This document shows, one piece after another, positions 8,229-17,200 of a stretch of 43,797 nucleotides of DNA. The first letter of the stretch is position 1, and every line of letters starts with the position of its first letter. A model generated the notes under the pieces. The model saw only the letters and a list, made by a program, of their open reading frames with translations. It was not told the origin of the DNA and made no database searches. A program made the position numbers and the translations under genes. The stretch is from Lachnospiraceae bacterium (lineage in GTDB: Bacteria; Bacillota; Clostridia; Lachnospirales; Lachnospiraceae): the NCBI GenBank assembly GCA_024682115.1, contig JAIKZO010000067.1, positions 1 through 43,797 of the forward strand. The letters run 5' to 3'.

Positions 8229-9335
8229 CTAGTTGCTGAGCAGTTCTTTCTCGAGATCGGAATCCGATGACGAATCCCTGTGAGAGAACTTTTTGTATTG
8301 AGGGACCTGGGTCTTTGACTGATCCCTGGTCTTTTTTTCCGTAAAGCGTTCGTCGAGCTGTGCTATATCGGCTGTGGTCTTCACACCGGATGTATTCCAG
8401 CTTTGAAGGATCTTGTCGGCATATTCGAAGCGGTGCTTATCGGTGGCCATAACTGTGCGCCCGCATGCTTCGGAGATGATCTCGAGTCCGTATCCGAATT
8501 CGTTCCTCCAGCGTGTGATGAAAGCAACCTCTGATTTGGTGGGAACGCTGTTCTTGCCGAGGAGCTTCATGATCTCATACACTTCCTTGTCATATTTGGA
8601 AGTGGAACGGGAAGCTTCCTTAGGGGTCTTAATGCCTTCCTCATACCAGCCGAGGGCAACCTTTTCTATGTAACGAAGATCTTTCTTGCCTTTTCCGACA
8701 CAGTATTCGAAAAGGAAATAGATAAGGTCGGTCGAGAACTTAAGATCGTCCTTAAGGTACATCAGGGTCCTGATGTCGGTAGCGGTAAGAGTCTTGCCGA
8801 GGTACTGTTCGATGATGAAGATCAGCTCGTTGAACCCTTCGGAGTTCTTGAACTCGTTGATATCGTCAGCGGTATAAATGCGCTTCTCGGGAGCTGATAC
8901 CGCAGGAGCTGATGCCGCAGGAGCCGGTACAGTCTTGGCTTCTGTCCTTAAAGGTATCTGAACTATCGGAGCAAGGGTCACGGTATTGTCCTCGGGAGGA
9001 TAGACCTGACGGATCTGTCCCTGGGCACCGTTCGATGTCGAATCAAGATCAAGGAGCCTTACGCCCGTAAGGTTCTTCGATGCATCGTATTCAAGAGATA
9101 AAAGACCGTTCTTTTCCCAGTATTTAAGGGCTCTTGTAACATCCTTTTCCGTATAATTGAACTGATCGGCAAGATCAGATATACTGCAGCTTTTGTGTGC
9201 GCATAAAACCCGAAGGAGATAAAGATAGATCTTTATCTGCGCATCATTTGCGTTTCCCATGTAGTTATCTATGAACACATTGGAAACAAGGGTGGCATCC
9301 AGACAATAATCCTGATAAACCTTAAACTCACTCAT
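8229..9335 (-). CDS. DnaD-domain primosome protein
   Basis: Gram-positive primosome component that with DnaA, DnaB-type proteins and the loader helps place the helicase on DNA. The 368-residue protein starts with a winged-helix region (about 25-110; replication-type helices followed by a ...ALKYWEKNGLLSLEY wing). A Pro/Ala-rich linker follows (about 135-150), and the C-terminal DnaD/DnaB_2 domain ends in EYADKILQSWNTSGVKT, the YxxxIL..W hallmark. The ATG has a modest GGATGTGA site upstream. The linker DNA contains a 15-bp tandem repeat (8891-8930). It is the first gene of an operon with the loader and prs, and has a recognisable promoter (9383-9410) and upstream DnaA-box-like sites. Whether it works as DnaD or DnaB is not clear from sequence. 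Confidence 0.88.
   Translation of the reverse strand: MSEFKVYQDYCLDATLVSNVFIDNYMGNANDAQIKIYLYLLRVLCAHKSCSISDLADQFNYTEKDVTRALKYWEKNGLLSLEYDASKNLTGVRLLDLDSTSNGAQGQIRQVYPPEDNTVTLAPIVQIPLRTEAKTVPAPAASAPAVSAPEKRIYTADDINEFKNSEGFNELIFIIEQYLGKTLTATDIRTLMYLKDDLKFSTDLIYFLFEYCVGKGKKDLRYIEKVALGWYEEGIKTPKEASRSTSKYDKEVYEIMKLLGKNSVPTKSEVAFITRWRNEFGYGLEIISEACGRTVMATDKHRFEYADKILQSWNTSGVKTTADIAQLDERFTEKKTRDQSKTQVPQYKKFSHRDSSSDSDLEKELLSN
8891..8930. repeat. 15-bp tandem repeat in the dnaD-like linker
   Basis: Two near-identical 15-mers, GAGCTGATACCGCAG at 8891-8905 and GAGCTGATGCCGCAG at 8906-8920, are followed by a partial third copy. They encode the Ala/Pro/Ser linker between the winged-helix and C-terminal domains. 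A unit of 15 bp changes linker length by five residues without shifting frame, so copy number may vary between strains. Confidence 0.7.
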
Positions 9336-9382
9336 GTACTATCACATCCGTTTTCATTTTCTTAAGCACGGATAATGTTATC

Positions 9383-9410
9383 ATAATATTCTTCAAAAAG
9401 GAATAGGCAA
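9383..9410 (-). promoter_or_regulatory. Predicted sigma-A promoter of the dnaD-dnaC-prs operon
   Basis: On the minus strand, TTGCCT (9410-9405) is followed after 16 bases by TATTAT (9388-9383); an overlapping TATGAT at 9385-9380 is an alternative -10. This is the best match in the 229-base gap and gives a leader of roughly 40 bases. The DnaA-box-like repeats begin about 40 bases upstream of the -35. Confidence 0.5.
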
Positions 9411-9450
9411 AATGACCTAAAACCCAGTAAAATCAAGGCTTGAGAGAAAT

Positions 9451-9477
9451 TGTGGATAGTGTGGATAATGTGGATTT
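9451..9477. promoter_or_regulatory. Three abutting DnaA-box-like 9-mers
   Basis: Three head-to-tail 9-mers touch with no spacer: TGTGGATAG (9451-9459, 8/9), TGTGGATAA (9460-9468, exact complement of the consensus TTATCCACA) and TGTGGATTT (9469-9477, 7/9). They lie just upstream of the predicted promoter of the primosome operon. DnaA binding is inferred from the consensus. Confidence 0.75.
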
Positions 9478-9508
9478 CTATCCGGAACCCAGTATTTATC
9501 GCAAAAAA

Positions 9509-9517
9509 ATATCCACA
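9509..9517. promoter_or_regulatory. DnaA-box-like site, opposite orientation
   Basis: ATATCCACA matches TTATCCACA at 8 of 9 positions and points opposite to the flanking boxes at 9451-9477 and 9547-9564. Confidence 0.55.
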
Positions 9518-9518
9518 G

Positions 9519-9545
9519 AAGATCCGACCTTTCGGAAGGGATCTT
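9519..9545 (-). terminator. Hairpin after murC, possible terminator
   Basis: AAGATC (9519-9524) pairs with GATCTT (9540-9545) and CCTT (9528-9531) with AAGG (9536-9539), with a TCGG loop and a three-base bulge. Read from the murC side, it sits 20 bases past the stop, but the T7 run (complement of 9502-9508) comes about ten bases after the stem, so termination is uncertain. It lies between two groups of DnaA-box-like sites. Confidence 0.4.
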
Positions 9546-9546
9546 T

Positions 9547-9564
9547 TGTGGATAAAGTGGACAA
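9547..9564. promoter_or_regulatory. Two abutting DnaA-box-like 9-mers next to the murC stop
   Basis: TGTGGATAA (9547-9555) is an exact complement of the DnaA consensus and is followed without a gap by the weaker AGTGGACAA (9556-9564, 7/9). The last base touches the murC stop codon at 9565-9567. Confidence 0.65.
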
Positions 9565-10944
9565 TCATTTTTTCACGAGGTCATCTGCGATATTTACCAC
9601 ATCTCCGGCCCCCATGGTTATCAACATGTCACCGGGGGAACATTTTTCCGAAATAAATTTTTCTATCTCTTCAAATGAGGGGAAATAGTAGCTTTCGGTC
9701 CCGAGCTTTTCTATAAGATCTCGAAGATCCTTTGAGCTTATCCCGAGGTCATCGGTTTCCCTGGCGGCATATATGTCTGCGAGTATGACGGCATCGGATA
9801 ACGAGAGCGCTTTGGCAAAATCATCCATGAATGCTTTGGTCCTCGAGTAGGTATGAGGCTGGAACACACACCAGAGCTTGTTCTTGGGAATGTTTTGTGC
9901 GGCCGTCAGTGTTGCCCTGATCTCCGAAGGATGATGGGCATAGTCGTCTACGATACTGACCCCGTTCACTTCACCCTTCTTTTCAAAGCGGCGTTTCGTT
10001 CCTCCGAAAGCTTTAAGTGCTTCAAAGGTTACGCTTCTTTCTATATTAAGGAAATCGGCAAAAGCGATCGCGCAGAGTGCATTGGTAACGTTATGCTCTC
10101 CGGGGACGTTCAATACGAAATCTTCTTTGATCCCTCCGGGAGATACGGCCGTAAAATGAGTCGATCCGTTTTTGTCAAAAACGATGTTCTCCGGATGATA
10201 ATCCGCATCGTTTCCGTGACCGAAAGATATTACGGGACAGGTTGTTCCTTCGGTTATCTCGTCCTTATCGGGGATATCGTTTCCGATGATGATAACGCCG
10301 TTTTCCGGTGTCAGCTTTGCGAACCTGTGGAAAGAGTTCCTTATATCGTTGATATCCTTGAAGAAATCGAGATGGTCTTCTTCTATATTAAGTATGATGG
10401 TAGCTTTCGGGAAAAAGCTTAAGAAGGAATTGGTATATTCGCAGGCTTCGGTAACGAAGTAATCCGAATGACCGATCCTGAAGTTTCCTCCTATGGAATC
10501 GAGCATGCCTCCGATCGATACCGTCGGATCTTTATCGGCCTCAAGAAGGATCTGGGTGATCATGGCCGTGACCGTGGTCTTGCCGTGCGTTCCGGAAATG
10601 GCGATCGGAAGCTCGTAGTTCTTCATCAGAAGTCCGAGGAGTTCGGCCCTTGTCATGACGGGAATGCCCAGTTCGACAGCCCTTTTATATTCGGGATGGT
10701 CCGTATGGATCGCCGCGGTATATACGAATACCTTTATATCATCGGTGATGTTTTCGCTCTTCTGACCTATGAAGATCTTTGCTCCGGCTTTTCTTAAGGT
10801 CTCTGTGAGTTCGCTCTCGGATCTGTCAGATCCCGACACATTGAAACCCTTGTCAAGGAGCACGGTGGCAAGGCCGCTCATGCTTATTCCGCCTATGCCG
10901 CAGAAGTATACGTTTGTTGGTTTTTTAAAGTCTATTTTTTGCAT
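9565..10944 (-). CDS. murC: UDP-N-acetylmuramate-L-alanine ligase
   Basis: Cytosolic Mur ligase that adds L-Ala to UDP-MurNAc with ATP, the first amino acid of the peptidoglycan stem. The 459-residue length is normal. The N-terminal nucleotide-sugar fold has CGIGGISMSG (about 15-24), the ATP loop is GTHGKTT (about 118-124), and the central domain has NIEEDHLDFF. The C-terminal part has the MurC-typical VDDYAHHPSEI and FQPHTYSRT. There is no Shine-Dalgarno sequence before the ATG, and a good TTGATT-16-TATAAT promoter would start transcription on the ATG itself, so the mRNA may be leaderless. It is transcribed alone, divergently from glgC, with the DnaA-box-rich gap behind it. Confidence 0.96.
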   Translation of the reverse strand: MQKIDFKKPTNVYFCGIGGISMSGLATVLLDKGFNVSGSDRSESELTETLRKAGAKIFIGQKSENITDDIKVFVYTAAIHTDHPEYKRAVELGIPVMTRAELLGLLMKNYELPIAISGTHGKTTVTAMITQILLEADKDPTVSIGGMLDSIGGNFRIGHSDYFVTEACEYTNSFLSFFPKATIILNIEEDHLDFFKDINDIRNSFHRFAKLTPENGVIIIGNDIPDKDEITEGTTCPVISFGHGNDADYHPENIVFDKNGSTHFTAVSPGGIKEDFVLNVPGEHNVTNALCAIAFADFLNIERSVTFEALKAFGGTKRRFEKKGEVNGVSIVDDYAHHPSEIRATLTAAQNIPKNKLWCVFQPHTYSRTKAFMDDFAKALSLSDAVILADIYAARETDDLGISSKDLRDLIEKLGTESYYFPSFEEIEKFISEKCSPGDMLITMGAGDVVNIADDLVKK

Positions 10945-10950
10945 GACTAC

Positions 10951-10978
10951 ATTATATATCTATATTTGGAAAAATCAA
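10951..10978 (-). promoter_or_regulatory. murC promoter placing +1 at the start codon
   Basis: On the minus strand TTGATT (10978-10973), a 16-base spacer and a perfect TATAAT (10956-10951) are followed by only six bases and then the murC ATG (10944-10942). The expected start site, seven bases after the -10, is the A of ATG. No ribosome-binding site is visible. Confidence 0.6.
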
Positions 10979-11054
10979 ATTTGAGATTTTTTGTGCAATT
11001 TGTGTAAAATTAACAGAAAATTTATGGAAAATAGCAAAATGTTTGTAAAAATCA

Positions 11055-11083
11055 TTCACTTTAAAAATATAATGTGATATACT
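11055..11083 (+). promoter_or_regulatory. glgCD promoter with extended -10
   Basis: TTCACT (11055-11060), a 17-base spacer and TGATATACT (extended -10; hexamer 11078-11083) lie upstream of glgC. A second TATAAT at 11068-11073 has a poorer -35. The predicted start near 11090 leaves a leader of about 67 bases. Confidence 0.55.
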
Positions 11084-11110
11084 CATTTTAATTCTTATTT
11101 TCGAACTTTG

Positions 11111-11132
11111 ACCGATGCTCGATCGGTTTTTT
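11111..11132 (+). terminator. Hairpin plus T-run in the glgC leader (possible attenuator)
   Basis: ACCGAT (11111-11116) and ATCGGT (11122-11127) form a 6-bp stem with a five-base loop, followed directly by a run of T to 11132. It lies between the predicted glgC promoter and its ATG, so it could attenuate glgCD. The stem is short, so efficiency may be low. Confidence 0.4.
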
Positions 11133-11156
11133 GTTCAATGTTCAGAGGTGTATATT

Positions 11157-12437
11157 ATGGTAAAAAAAGAGATGATTGCCATGCTGCTGGCAGGAGGTCA
11201 GGGAAGCAGGCTTGGGGTACTGACATCCAAAATGGCCAAACCGGCCGTTTCTTTCGGCGGAAAATACAGGATCATAGACTTTCCGCTGAGTAACTGTATC
11301 AATTCGGGTGTTGATACAGTCGGAGTACTTACGCAATATCAGCCTCTGCGTCTGAATTCGCATATAGGCATCGGTATTCCGTGGGATCTGGACAGAAATA
11401 TAGGCGGAGTATCCGTACTTCCCCCGTATGAAAAGATAGCCAAGACCGACTGGTACACCGGAACAGCCAACGCCATATTCCAGAACATCGATTACATGGA
11501 AAGCTTTAATCCCGAGTACGTTCTCATACTTTCGGGCGACCATATCTATAAGATGGACTACGAGGTGATGCTTGACTTCCATAAGGAAAAGGGCGCCGAT
11601 GTTACTATCGCCGTTATGCCCGTTCCCATGGAGGAAGCAAAGAGATTCGGTATCATGATCACCGATGAGGACAGAAGGATCACGGACTTTGAGGAAAAGC
11701 CCGAGAATCCCCGTTCAAACCTCGCATCCATGGGTATCTATATCTTCAACTGGAGCACTCTTAAAGAAGCGCTCCTTACAAATCAGGATCAGTCCGGACT
11801 CGATTTCGGTAAGCATATCATTCCTTATTGCCATGATAAGGGTTGTCCTTTGTATGCTTACGAATTCAACGGATACTGGAAGGATGTCGGAACACTGCAG
11901 TCTTTCTGGGAAGCCAACATGGAGCTTATCGATATCGTTCCCGAATTCAACCTTTACGAAGAATACTGGAAGATATATACGAAGGCGGAGATACTTCCTC
12001 CCCAGTACATCGCCGATACGGGTTATGTTGAGAAATCCATCATAGGTGAGGGATCCAATGTATACGGCCAGGTCATCAATTCCGTTATAGGATGCGGTGT
12101 AACCGTAGGCAAGGATACCGTTATCAGGGATTCGATCATCATGAACCAGACAGAGATCGGTAACGGCTGTGAGATCAACAAAGCGGTCGTAGCCGAAAGC
12201 GTGAGCATAGGAGACGGTGTAAAGATAGGTTTCGGAGATGAAGTCGATAATGAGACGGATCCTCACATCTATAATCACGGACTTGTGTGCATAGGTGAAA
12301 GGACTGTCATCCCGGCGGGAGTTACCGTAGGAAAGAATGTGTGCATTTTCGGGGAAACGGATGCTTCCGATTATCCGGACAACGTATTGCCTAGCGGAAG
12401 AACACTTAATAAGAATAAGGCAGGTGATGAGCAGTGA
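11157..12437 (+). CDS. glgC: Glucose-1-phosphate adenylyltransferase, catalytic subunit
   Basis: Makes ADP-glucose from ATP and glucose 1-phosphate, the committed step of glycogen synthesis. The frame is open from 11115, but I start at 11157: AGAGGTG lies about nine bases upstream, the product then begins [14 protein letters not shown] close to the catalytic loop, and the earlier ATG falls inside the leader hairpin. This gives 426 residues. The nucleotidyltransferase signature [20 protein letters not shown] is intact, as are the GTANAIFQN and FEEKP regions. The C-terminal third is a left-handed beta-helix of hexapeptide-type repeats ([18 protein letters not shown]). It overlaps glgD by 4 nt. 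In Firmicutes GlgC and GlgD form a heterotetramer. Confidence 0.95.
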   Translation: MVKKEMIAMLLAGGQGSRLGVLTSKMAKPAVSFGGKYRIIDFPLSNCINSGVDTVGVLTQYQPLRLNSHIGIGIPWDLDRNIGGVSVLPPYEKIAKTDWYTGTANAIFQNIDYMESFNPEYVLILSGDHIYKMDYEVMLDFHKEKGADVTIAVMPVPMEEAKRFGIMITDEDRRITDFEEKPENPRSNLASMGIYIFNWSTLKEALLTNQDQSGLDFGKHIIPYCHDKGCPLYAYEFNGYWKDVGTLQSFWEANMELIDIVPEFNLYEEYWKIYTKAEILPPQYIADTGYVEKSIIGEGSNVYGQVINSVIGCGVTVGKDTVIRDSIIMNQTEIGNGCEINKAVVAESVSIGDGVKIGFGDEVDNETDPHIYNHGLVCIGERTVIPAGVTVGKNVCIFGETDASDYPDNVLPSGRTLNKNKAGDEQ

Positions 12438-13552
12438 GAGCGATTGGAATCATTTTGGCAGGCGGTAACAGTTACCGCATGAAAGAATTATCTTCAAAAA
12501 GAGCGGTTTGCGCCATGCCCATTGCGGGCAGTTACAGGAGCATAGACTTTGCCCTGAGTAATCTGACGAATTCAAGCATCCAGAAGGTCGCAGTGCTCAC
12601 ACAGTACAATGCGGGTTCCCTCAATGAACATTTAAGTTCATCAAAGTGGTGGAACTTCGGACGTAAGCAGGGAGGATTGTACGTATCGACTCCCGCGGTT
12701 ACCGCAGATAACAATTCATGGTATCGCGGAACGGCGGATGCGATCGCACAGAACCTCGCATTCTTAAAGAACTCTCACGAGCCTTATGTGGTCATCACTT
12801 CGGGTGACTGCGTTTATAAACTTGATTACAACAAGGTCCTTGAATACCATATCGAAAAGAAAGCCGACATCACGGTAGTCTGCAAGGATATGGGAGCCGA
12901 TGCCAATGTGGACAGATTCGGTATTGTCAAGATGAACGAAGACTGCAGGATAGAGGAATTTGAAGAAAAGCCCGTTGTGGCCAGATCGAACACCATCTCC
13001 TGCGGAATATACGTTATCCGTCGCCGCCAGCTCATCGAGATGATCGAAAAGAGCAAGGAAGAAGACAGATACGATTTCGTTAAGGATATCCTGATCCGTT
13101 ACAGGAACTTAAAGAGGATCTACGGATACAAGCTCGACAGCTATTGGAAGAACATCGCAACGGTAGAAGATTACTTCGATACAAATATGGACTTCTTAAA
13201 GAAAGAGACCAGGGATTACTTCTTCAAGGAATATCCGGATATCTATTCAAAGGTCGACGATATGCCTCCCGCAAAATACAACTACGGTTCGCAGGTACGT
13301 AACTCGCTCGTTTCATCCGGATGTATCGTAAACGGCGTGATCGAGAATTCCGTAGTATTTAAGAAGGCTTATATCGGAAATAACTGTACAATAAAGAATT
13401 CGATTATCCTTAATGATGTATACATCGGTGACAATACCTACATCGAGAACTGTATCGTTGAAAGCCACGGTACGATCAGAGCCAATTCGAACCATGTCGG
13501 CGAAGACGGCATCAAGATCGTTGTGGAAAGAAGCGACCGTTACATCATCTGA
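12434..13552 (+). CDS. glgD: GlgD, regulatory subunit of ADP-glucose pyrophosphorylase
   Basis: Partner of GlgC that alters its activity in Firmicutes. The 372-residue protein has the same fold, but the catalytic loop is degenerate: [18 protein letters not shown] replaces the [17 protein letters not shown] of GlgC, as expected for a non-catalytic GlgD. The later FEEKPV and the C-terminal beta-helix repeats remain. The start is GTG in a GTGA overlap with the glgC stop, preceded by AGGTGA (12422-12427), so translation is coupled. A strong terminator follows at 13584-13608, so glgCD forms a two-gene operon with no other glycogen genes nearby. Confidence 0.93.
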   Translation: MRAIGIILAGGNSYRMKELSSKRAVCAMPIAGSYRSIDFALSNLTNSSIQKVAVLTQYNAGSLNEHLSSSKWWNFGRKQGGLYVSTPAVTADNNSWYRGTADAIAQNLAFLKNSHEPYVVITSGDCVYKLDYNKVLEYHIEKKADITVVCKDMGADANVDRFGIVKMNEDCRIEEFEEKPVVARSNTISCGIYVIRRRQLIEMIEKSKEEDRYDFVKDILIRYRNLKRIYGYKLDSYWKNIATVEDYFDTNMDFLKKETRDYFFKEYPDIYSKVDDMPPAKYNYGSQVRNSLVSSGCIVNGVIENSVVFKKAYIGNNCTIKNSIILNDVYIGDNTYIENCIVESHGTIRANSNHVGEDGIKIVVERSDRYII

Positions 13553-13583
13553 AGCGATCGCGATCAAAGGATGAAAAGACCGG

Positions 13584-13608
13584 AAAGGCTGCGCTTATGC
13601 AGCCTTTT
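13584..13608 (+). terminator. Rho-independent terminator after glgCD
   Basis: AAAGGCTGC (13584-13592) pairs perfectly with GCAGCCTTT (13599-13607) around a six-base loop, with Ts on the 3' side. It lies 32 bases after the glgD stop and before the pth promoter. Confidence 0.8.
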
Positions 13609-13632
13609 CCCGTGTTTATACAAACCATGGTG

Positions 13633-13647
13633 CCCTTATGCTATAAT
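13633..13647 (+). promoter_or_regulatory. pth-mfd promoter (extended -10)
   Basis: TGCTATAAT (TG at 13639-13640, hexamer 13642-13647) is a perfect extended -10. The -35 region near 13618-13624 is poor, which extended -10 promoters tolerate. It gives a leader of about 27 bases before pth. Confidence 0.55.
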
Positions 13648-13680
13648 CTAGGGTAGTTTCAGCATGAAAGGAAAGACCGG

Positions 13681-14292
13681 ATGTTCATAATCGCAGGACT
13701 CGGAAACCCTACCAAAGAATACGACGGAACACGTCATAACATCGGCTTCAGGTTCATTGATGAACTGGCCGACGAATACAATATCGGTGTGACCACGATC
13801 CAGTACAAGGCCCTTGTGGGAAAAGGGATCATCGAGGGGCAGAAAGTCCTTCTGGTCAAGCCACTCACTTTCATGAACCTTTCGGGTGAGAGTATCAGGG
13901 AACTTACCGATTACTATAAGATCGATCCTTCAAGGGAACTTATAGTGATATCCGATGATATAGAGCTTCCTCCGGGATTCATAAGGGTAAGGCCTCACGG
14001 ATCTTCGGGAGGGCATAACGGACTTAAGAACATAATCAAGAATATAGGAACGGAAGACTTCCAAAGGATAAGGGTCGGTGTCGGACAGAAACCTCCGAGG
14101 ATGGAACTGGCCGATTATGTTCTCGGACATTTCAAACCGGATGAAAGAGAACAGATGGATGAAGGACTTAAGAAGGCAGCGGGAGCATTGAAGCTCATGC
14201 TCGAAGACCGTACCGATGAGGCGATGAACGCCTATAACCAGAAAGTTCCAAAGAAGAAAAAGGAAGAAGACGGAACGGAACAGGCTCAATGA
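13681..14292 (+). CDS. pth: Peptidyl-tRNA hydrolase
   Basis: Releases tRNA from peptidyl-tRNA dropped during translation. The 203-residue protein has the N-terminal signature GLGNPTKEY with Asn9, catalytic His19 in GTRHNIGF, the Asp-containing VISDDIELPPG (about 90-100) and the GSSGGHNGLKNI loop. The last 20 residues are a Lys/Glu-rich tail beyond the catalytic core. AAAGGA lies seven bases before the ATG. It overlaps mfd by 4 nt (ATGA), the pth-mfd order seen in many Firmicutes. Confidence 0.96.
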   Translation: MFIIAGLGNPTKEYDGTRHNIGFRFIDELADEYNIGVTTIQYKALVGKGIIEGQKVLLVKPLTFMNLSGESIRELTDYYKIDPSRELIVISDDIELPPGFIRVRPHGSSGGHNGLKNIIKNIGTEDFQRIRVGVGQKPPRMELADYVLGHFKPDEREQMDEGLKKAAGALKLMLEDRTDEAMNAYNQKVPKKKKEEDGTEQAQ

Positions 14293-17200
14293 AAGTCTTA
14301 AAAGATGTGCTCGCCGAAATGGGTGAATTTGACGAGCTAAAAAAACAACTTGATAAAGCAGAAAATGCTGTTATGCTCACGGGATGCATGGAGTCTTCAA
14401 AGCTCCATGCTATTTACGGTCTGTCGGAAGGTTTTTCATCAAGGCTCATCGTGACACATAACGAACTGAGGGTCAGGGAGATCGTCGAAGATTACAAGAT
14501 TTATGACAGAAATGTCATTTCTTTTCCCGCGAAGGATCTGATATTCTATCAGGCCGATATCCACGGCAACAGGATCGTATCGGACAGGATAAAATGCTTA
14601 AGGCGGATCCTTGAGAATAAACCCGTTACGATAGTGACCACGTTCAGTGCACTTATGGCGCCCCAGGTATCTCCCGAGGTGCTTAAGAACAATGTTCTTC
14701 GTATCTCAAAAAAGGCAACGGTTAGTGAGGAAGCCGTAGCAAAGAAACTCGTAAGGATGGGCTATGTAAAGGCCTATCAGGTGGAAAGCCCGGGTGAGTT
14801 CAGCATAAGGGGCGGCATAGTCGATATCTTCGATCTTACCGAAGAAAATCCTTTCCGTATCGAGCTGTGGGGAGACGAAGTAGATTCCATAAGGAGCTTT
14901 GATCCCGGTTCCCAGCGTTCGATAGAGATGCTTGAGGATATAACTATATATCCTGCGACCGAACTTCTGCTCACGGACAGGGAAATGGCCGAAGGAGTTG
15001 ACAGGATCGAAAAAGAAGCAAAAAAGTGTGCCGAAAAACTCCGCAAGGATATGAAGACCGAAGAAGCACACCGTCTTACGGTCATGGCAAAGACCTTAAA
15101 AGAGCAGGTCATTGAGTTCAGGAATCTCATCAATCTGGACTCTTACATCAGATATTTTTATGAGGATGCAAATACGCTCCTCGATCTTTTTGACAGGAAT
15201 AAAACGGCAATATTCCTTGATGAACCCGCAAGGATAGAAGAGCATGCCAGGGCTATAGAGGCCGAGTTTGGCGAAAGCATGATAAACAGGATAGAAAAAG
15301 GCTATTCCCTTCCGGGACAGGCCGATATCCTCTTTCCTCTGAAAAAGGTGATGGCCGTGATTTCACACTATCATACGGCATATATCACTTCGCTCGATAT
15401 GAAGAACCAGCTTACTTCGAGCCTTCTTAAACCTTCGTTTAAACTCGATATCACCGTAAAGGGTATCCCCGGGTACAACAACAGTTTCGAATCGCTCGTA
15501 AAGGATCTTAAGAAGTTCAAGGAACGTGGATACAGAGTGCTCCTTCTTTCCGGATCGAGGACCAGAGCGGAACGTCTTGCGACCGATCTTCGGGATAACG
15601 AACTTAACGCTTTTTACTCCGATGATCCCGATCGGGACATCAAACCCCGTGAGATAAGAACATGTTACGGACACATCAGCAGAGGATTTGAATATCCAAT
15701 GCTTAAATTTGCCGTTATCTCGGAAACGGATATCTTCGGTGCGATAAAGAAAAAGAAGCCGAAGAAAAAGAGATATGACGGGCAGCAGATAAGAGACTTT
15801 AACGAGCTTTCGATAGGGGATTACGTTGTGCACGAAACCCACGGGCTCGGGATCTACCGCGGCATCGAAAAGATAGAAGTCGACAGGATAATAAAGGATT
15901 ATATCAAGATAGAATACCGTGACGGCGGGAATCTTTATGTACTTGCGACCGGTCTTGACGTACTTCAGAAGTACGCCTCATCCGATGCGAAAAAACCGAA
16001 GCTCAACAAGCTCGGATCAAAAGAATGGACCGCAACAAAGGAAAAAGTCAGGGCGGCCACCTATGAGATCGCACAGGACCTCGTTAATCTTTATGCCGCA
16101 AGACAGAACACAAAGGGATACTGCTTCGGACCCGATACCGTATGGCAGAAGGAATTCGAGGAGATGTTCCCGTTTGAGGAAACGGACGATCAGCTCGCTG
16201 CCATAGAAGACACCAAAAGGGATATGGAGTCCGACAGGATCATGGATCGCCTTATCTGCGGAGACGTCGGATACGGCAAGACGGAGATAGCCATAAGAGC
16301 CGCTTTCAAGGCAGTGCAGGAAGGAAAGCAGGTAGTATTCCTGGTTCCCACGACCATCCTTGCACAGCAGCATTTCAATACATTTGTCCAGAGGATGAAG
16401 AATTTCCCCGTAAGGATAGAACTTCTTTCAAGATTCAGGACCGCTTCCGAGATAAAGAAGACAGTTTCGGATCTTAGGAAGGGCATGACGGATATAGTTA
16501 TAGGAACTCACAGGGTGCTTTCAGACGATGTCGGATTCAAGGACCTCGGACTTCTTATCATCGATGAGGAGCAGCGCTTCGGAGTTTCGCATAAGGAAAA
16601 GATAAAGAAGCTCAAGCAGTCGGTCGACGTACTCACGCTGAGCGCAACTCCGATCCCCAGGACCCTACATATGAGCCTTGTGGGGATAAGGGACATGTCC
16701 GTTCTTGATGAGGCTCCTGCCGACAGGCTTCCGATACAGACATATGTCATGGAATACAACGAGGAGATGGTCAGGGAAGCGATCGTAAGGGAGCTTTCGA
16801 GACAGGGTCAGGTCTACTATGTTTATAACAGGATAAACAATATAGCGGATGTGGCCGCGATGATACAGCAGCTCGTTCCCGAAGCACGTGTCGAATATGC
16901 GCACGGACAGATGCATGAGAAAAATCTCGAGAACATAATGTATGATTTCATAAATCATGACATAGATGTCCTGGTATCCACAACGATCATAGAGACCGGA
17001 ATGGATATTTCAAACGTAAACACGATAATCATCCATGATTCGGATAAGATGGGCCTTTCACAGCTTTACCAGCTTCGCGGGAGGATAGGAAGGAGCAACC
17101 GTCTTGCCTATGCCTTTCTGATGTACAGAAAGGATTATCTTCTTAAGGAAGTTGCGGAAAAGAGACTCGAGGCCATAAAGGAATTCACCGATCTGGGTTC

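Noticed and set aside
9336-9564. Chromosomal origin (oriC)
   Set aside because: DnaA-box-like sites are present, but no dnaA, dnaN, recF or rpmH is nearby and no strong AT-rich unwinding region is seen, so I treat it as an accessory DnaA site.
9440-9688. Small plus-strand frame over the DnaA-box region
   Set aside because: Its N-terminal residues simply reflect the 9-bp repeats, it has no ribosome-binding site and the rest is antisense to murC.
11115-11156. Upstream ATG for glgC
   Set aside because: It lies inside the ACCGAT/ATCGGT hairpin, has no ribosome-binding site and adds residues absent from the family; 11157 has a good site.
12434-13552. glgD taken as a recent duplicate of glgC
   Set aside because: The catalytic loop differs in the manner known for GlgD and the protein is shorter; this is the normal Firmicute pair.
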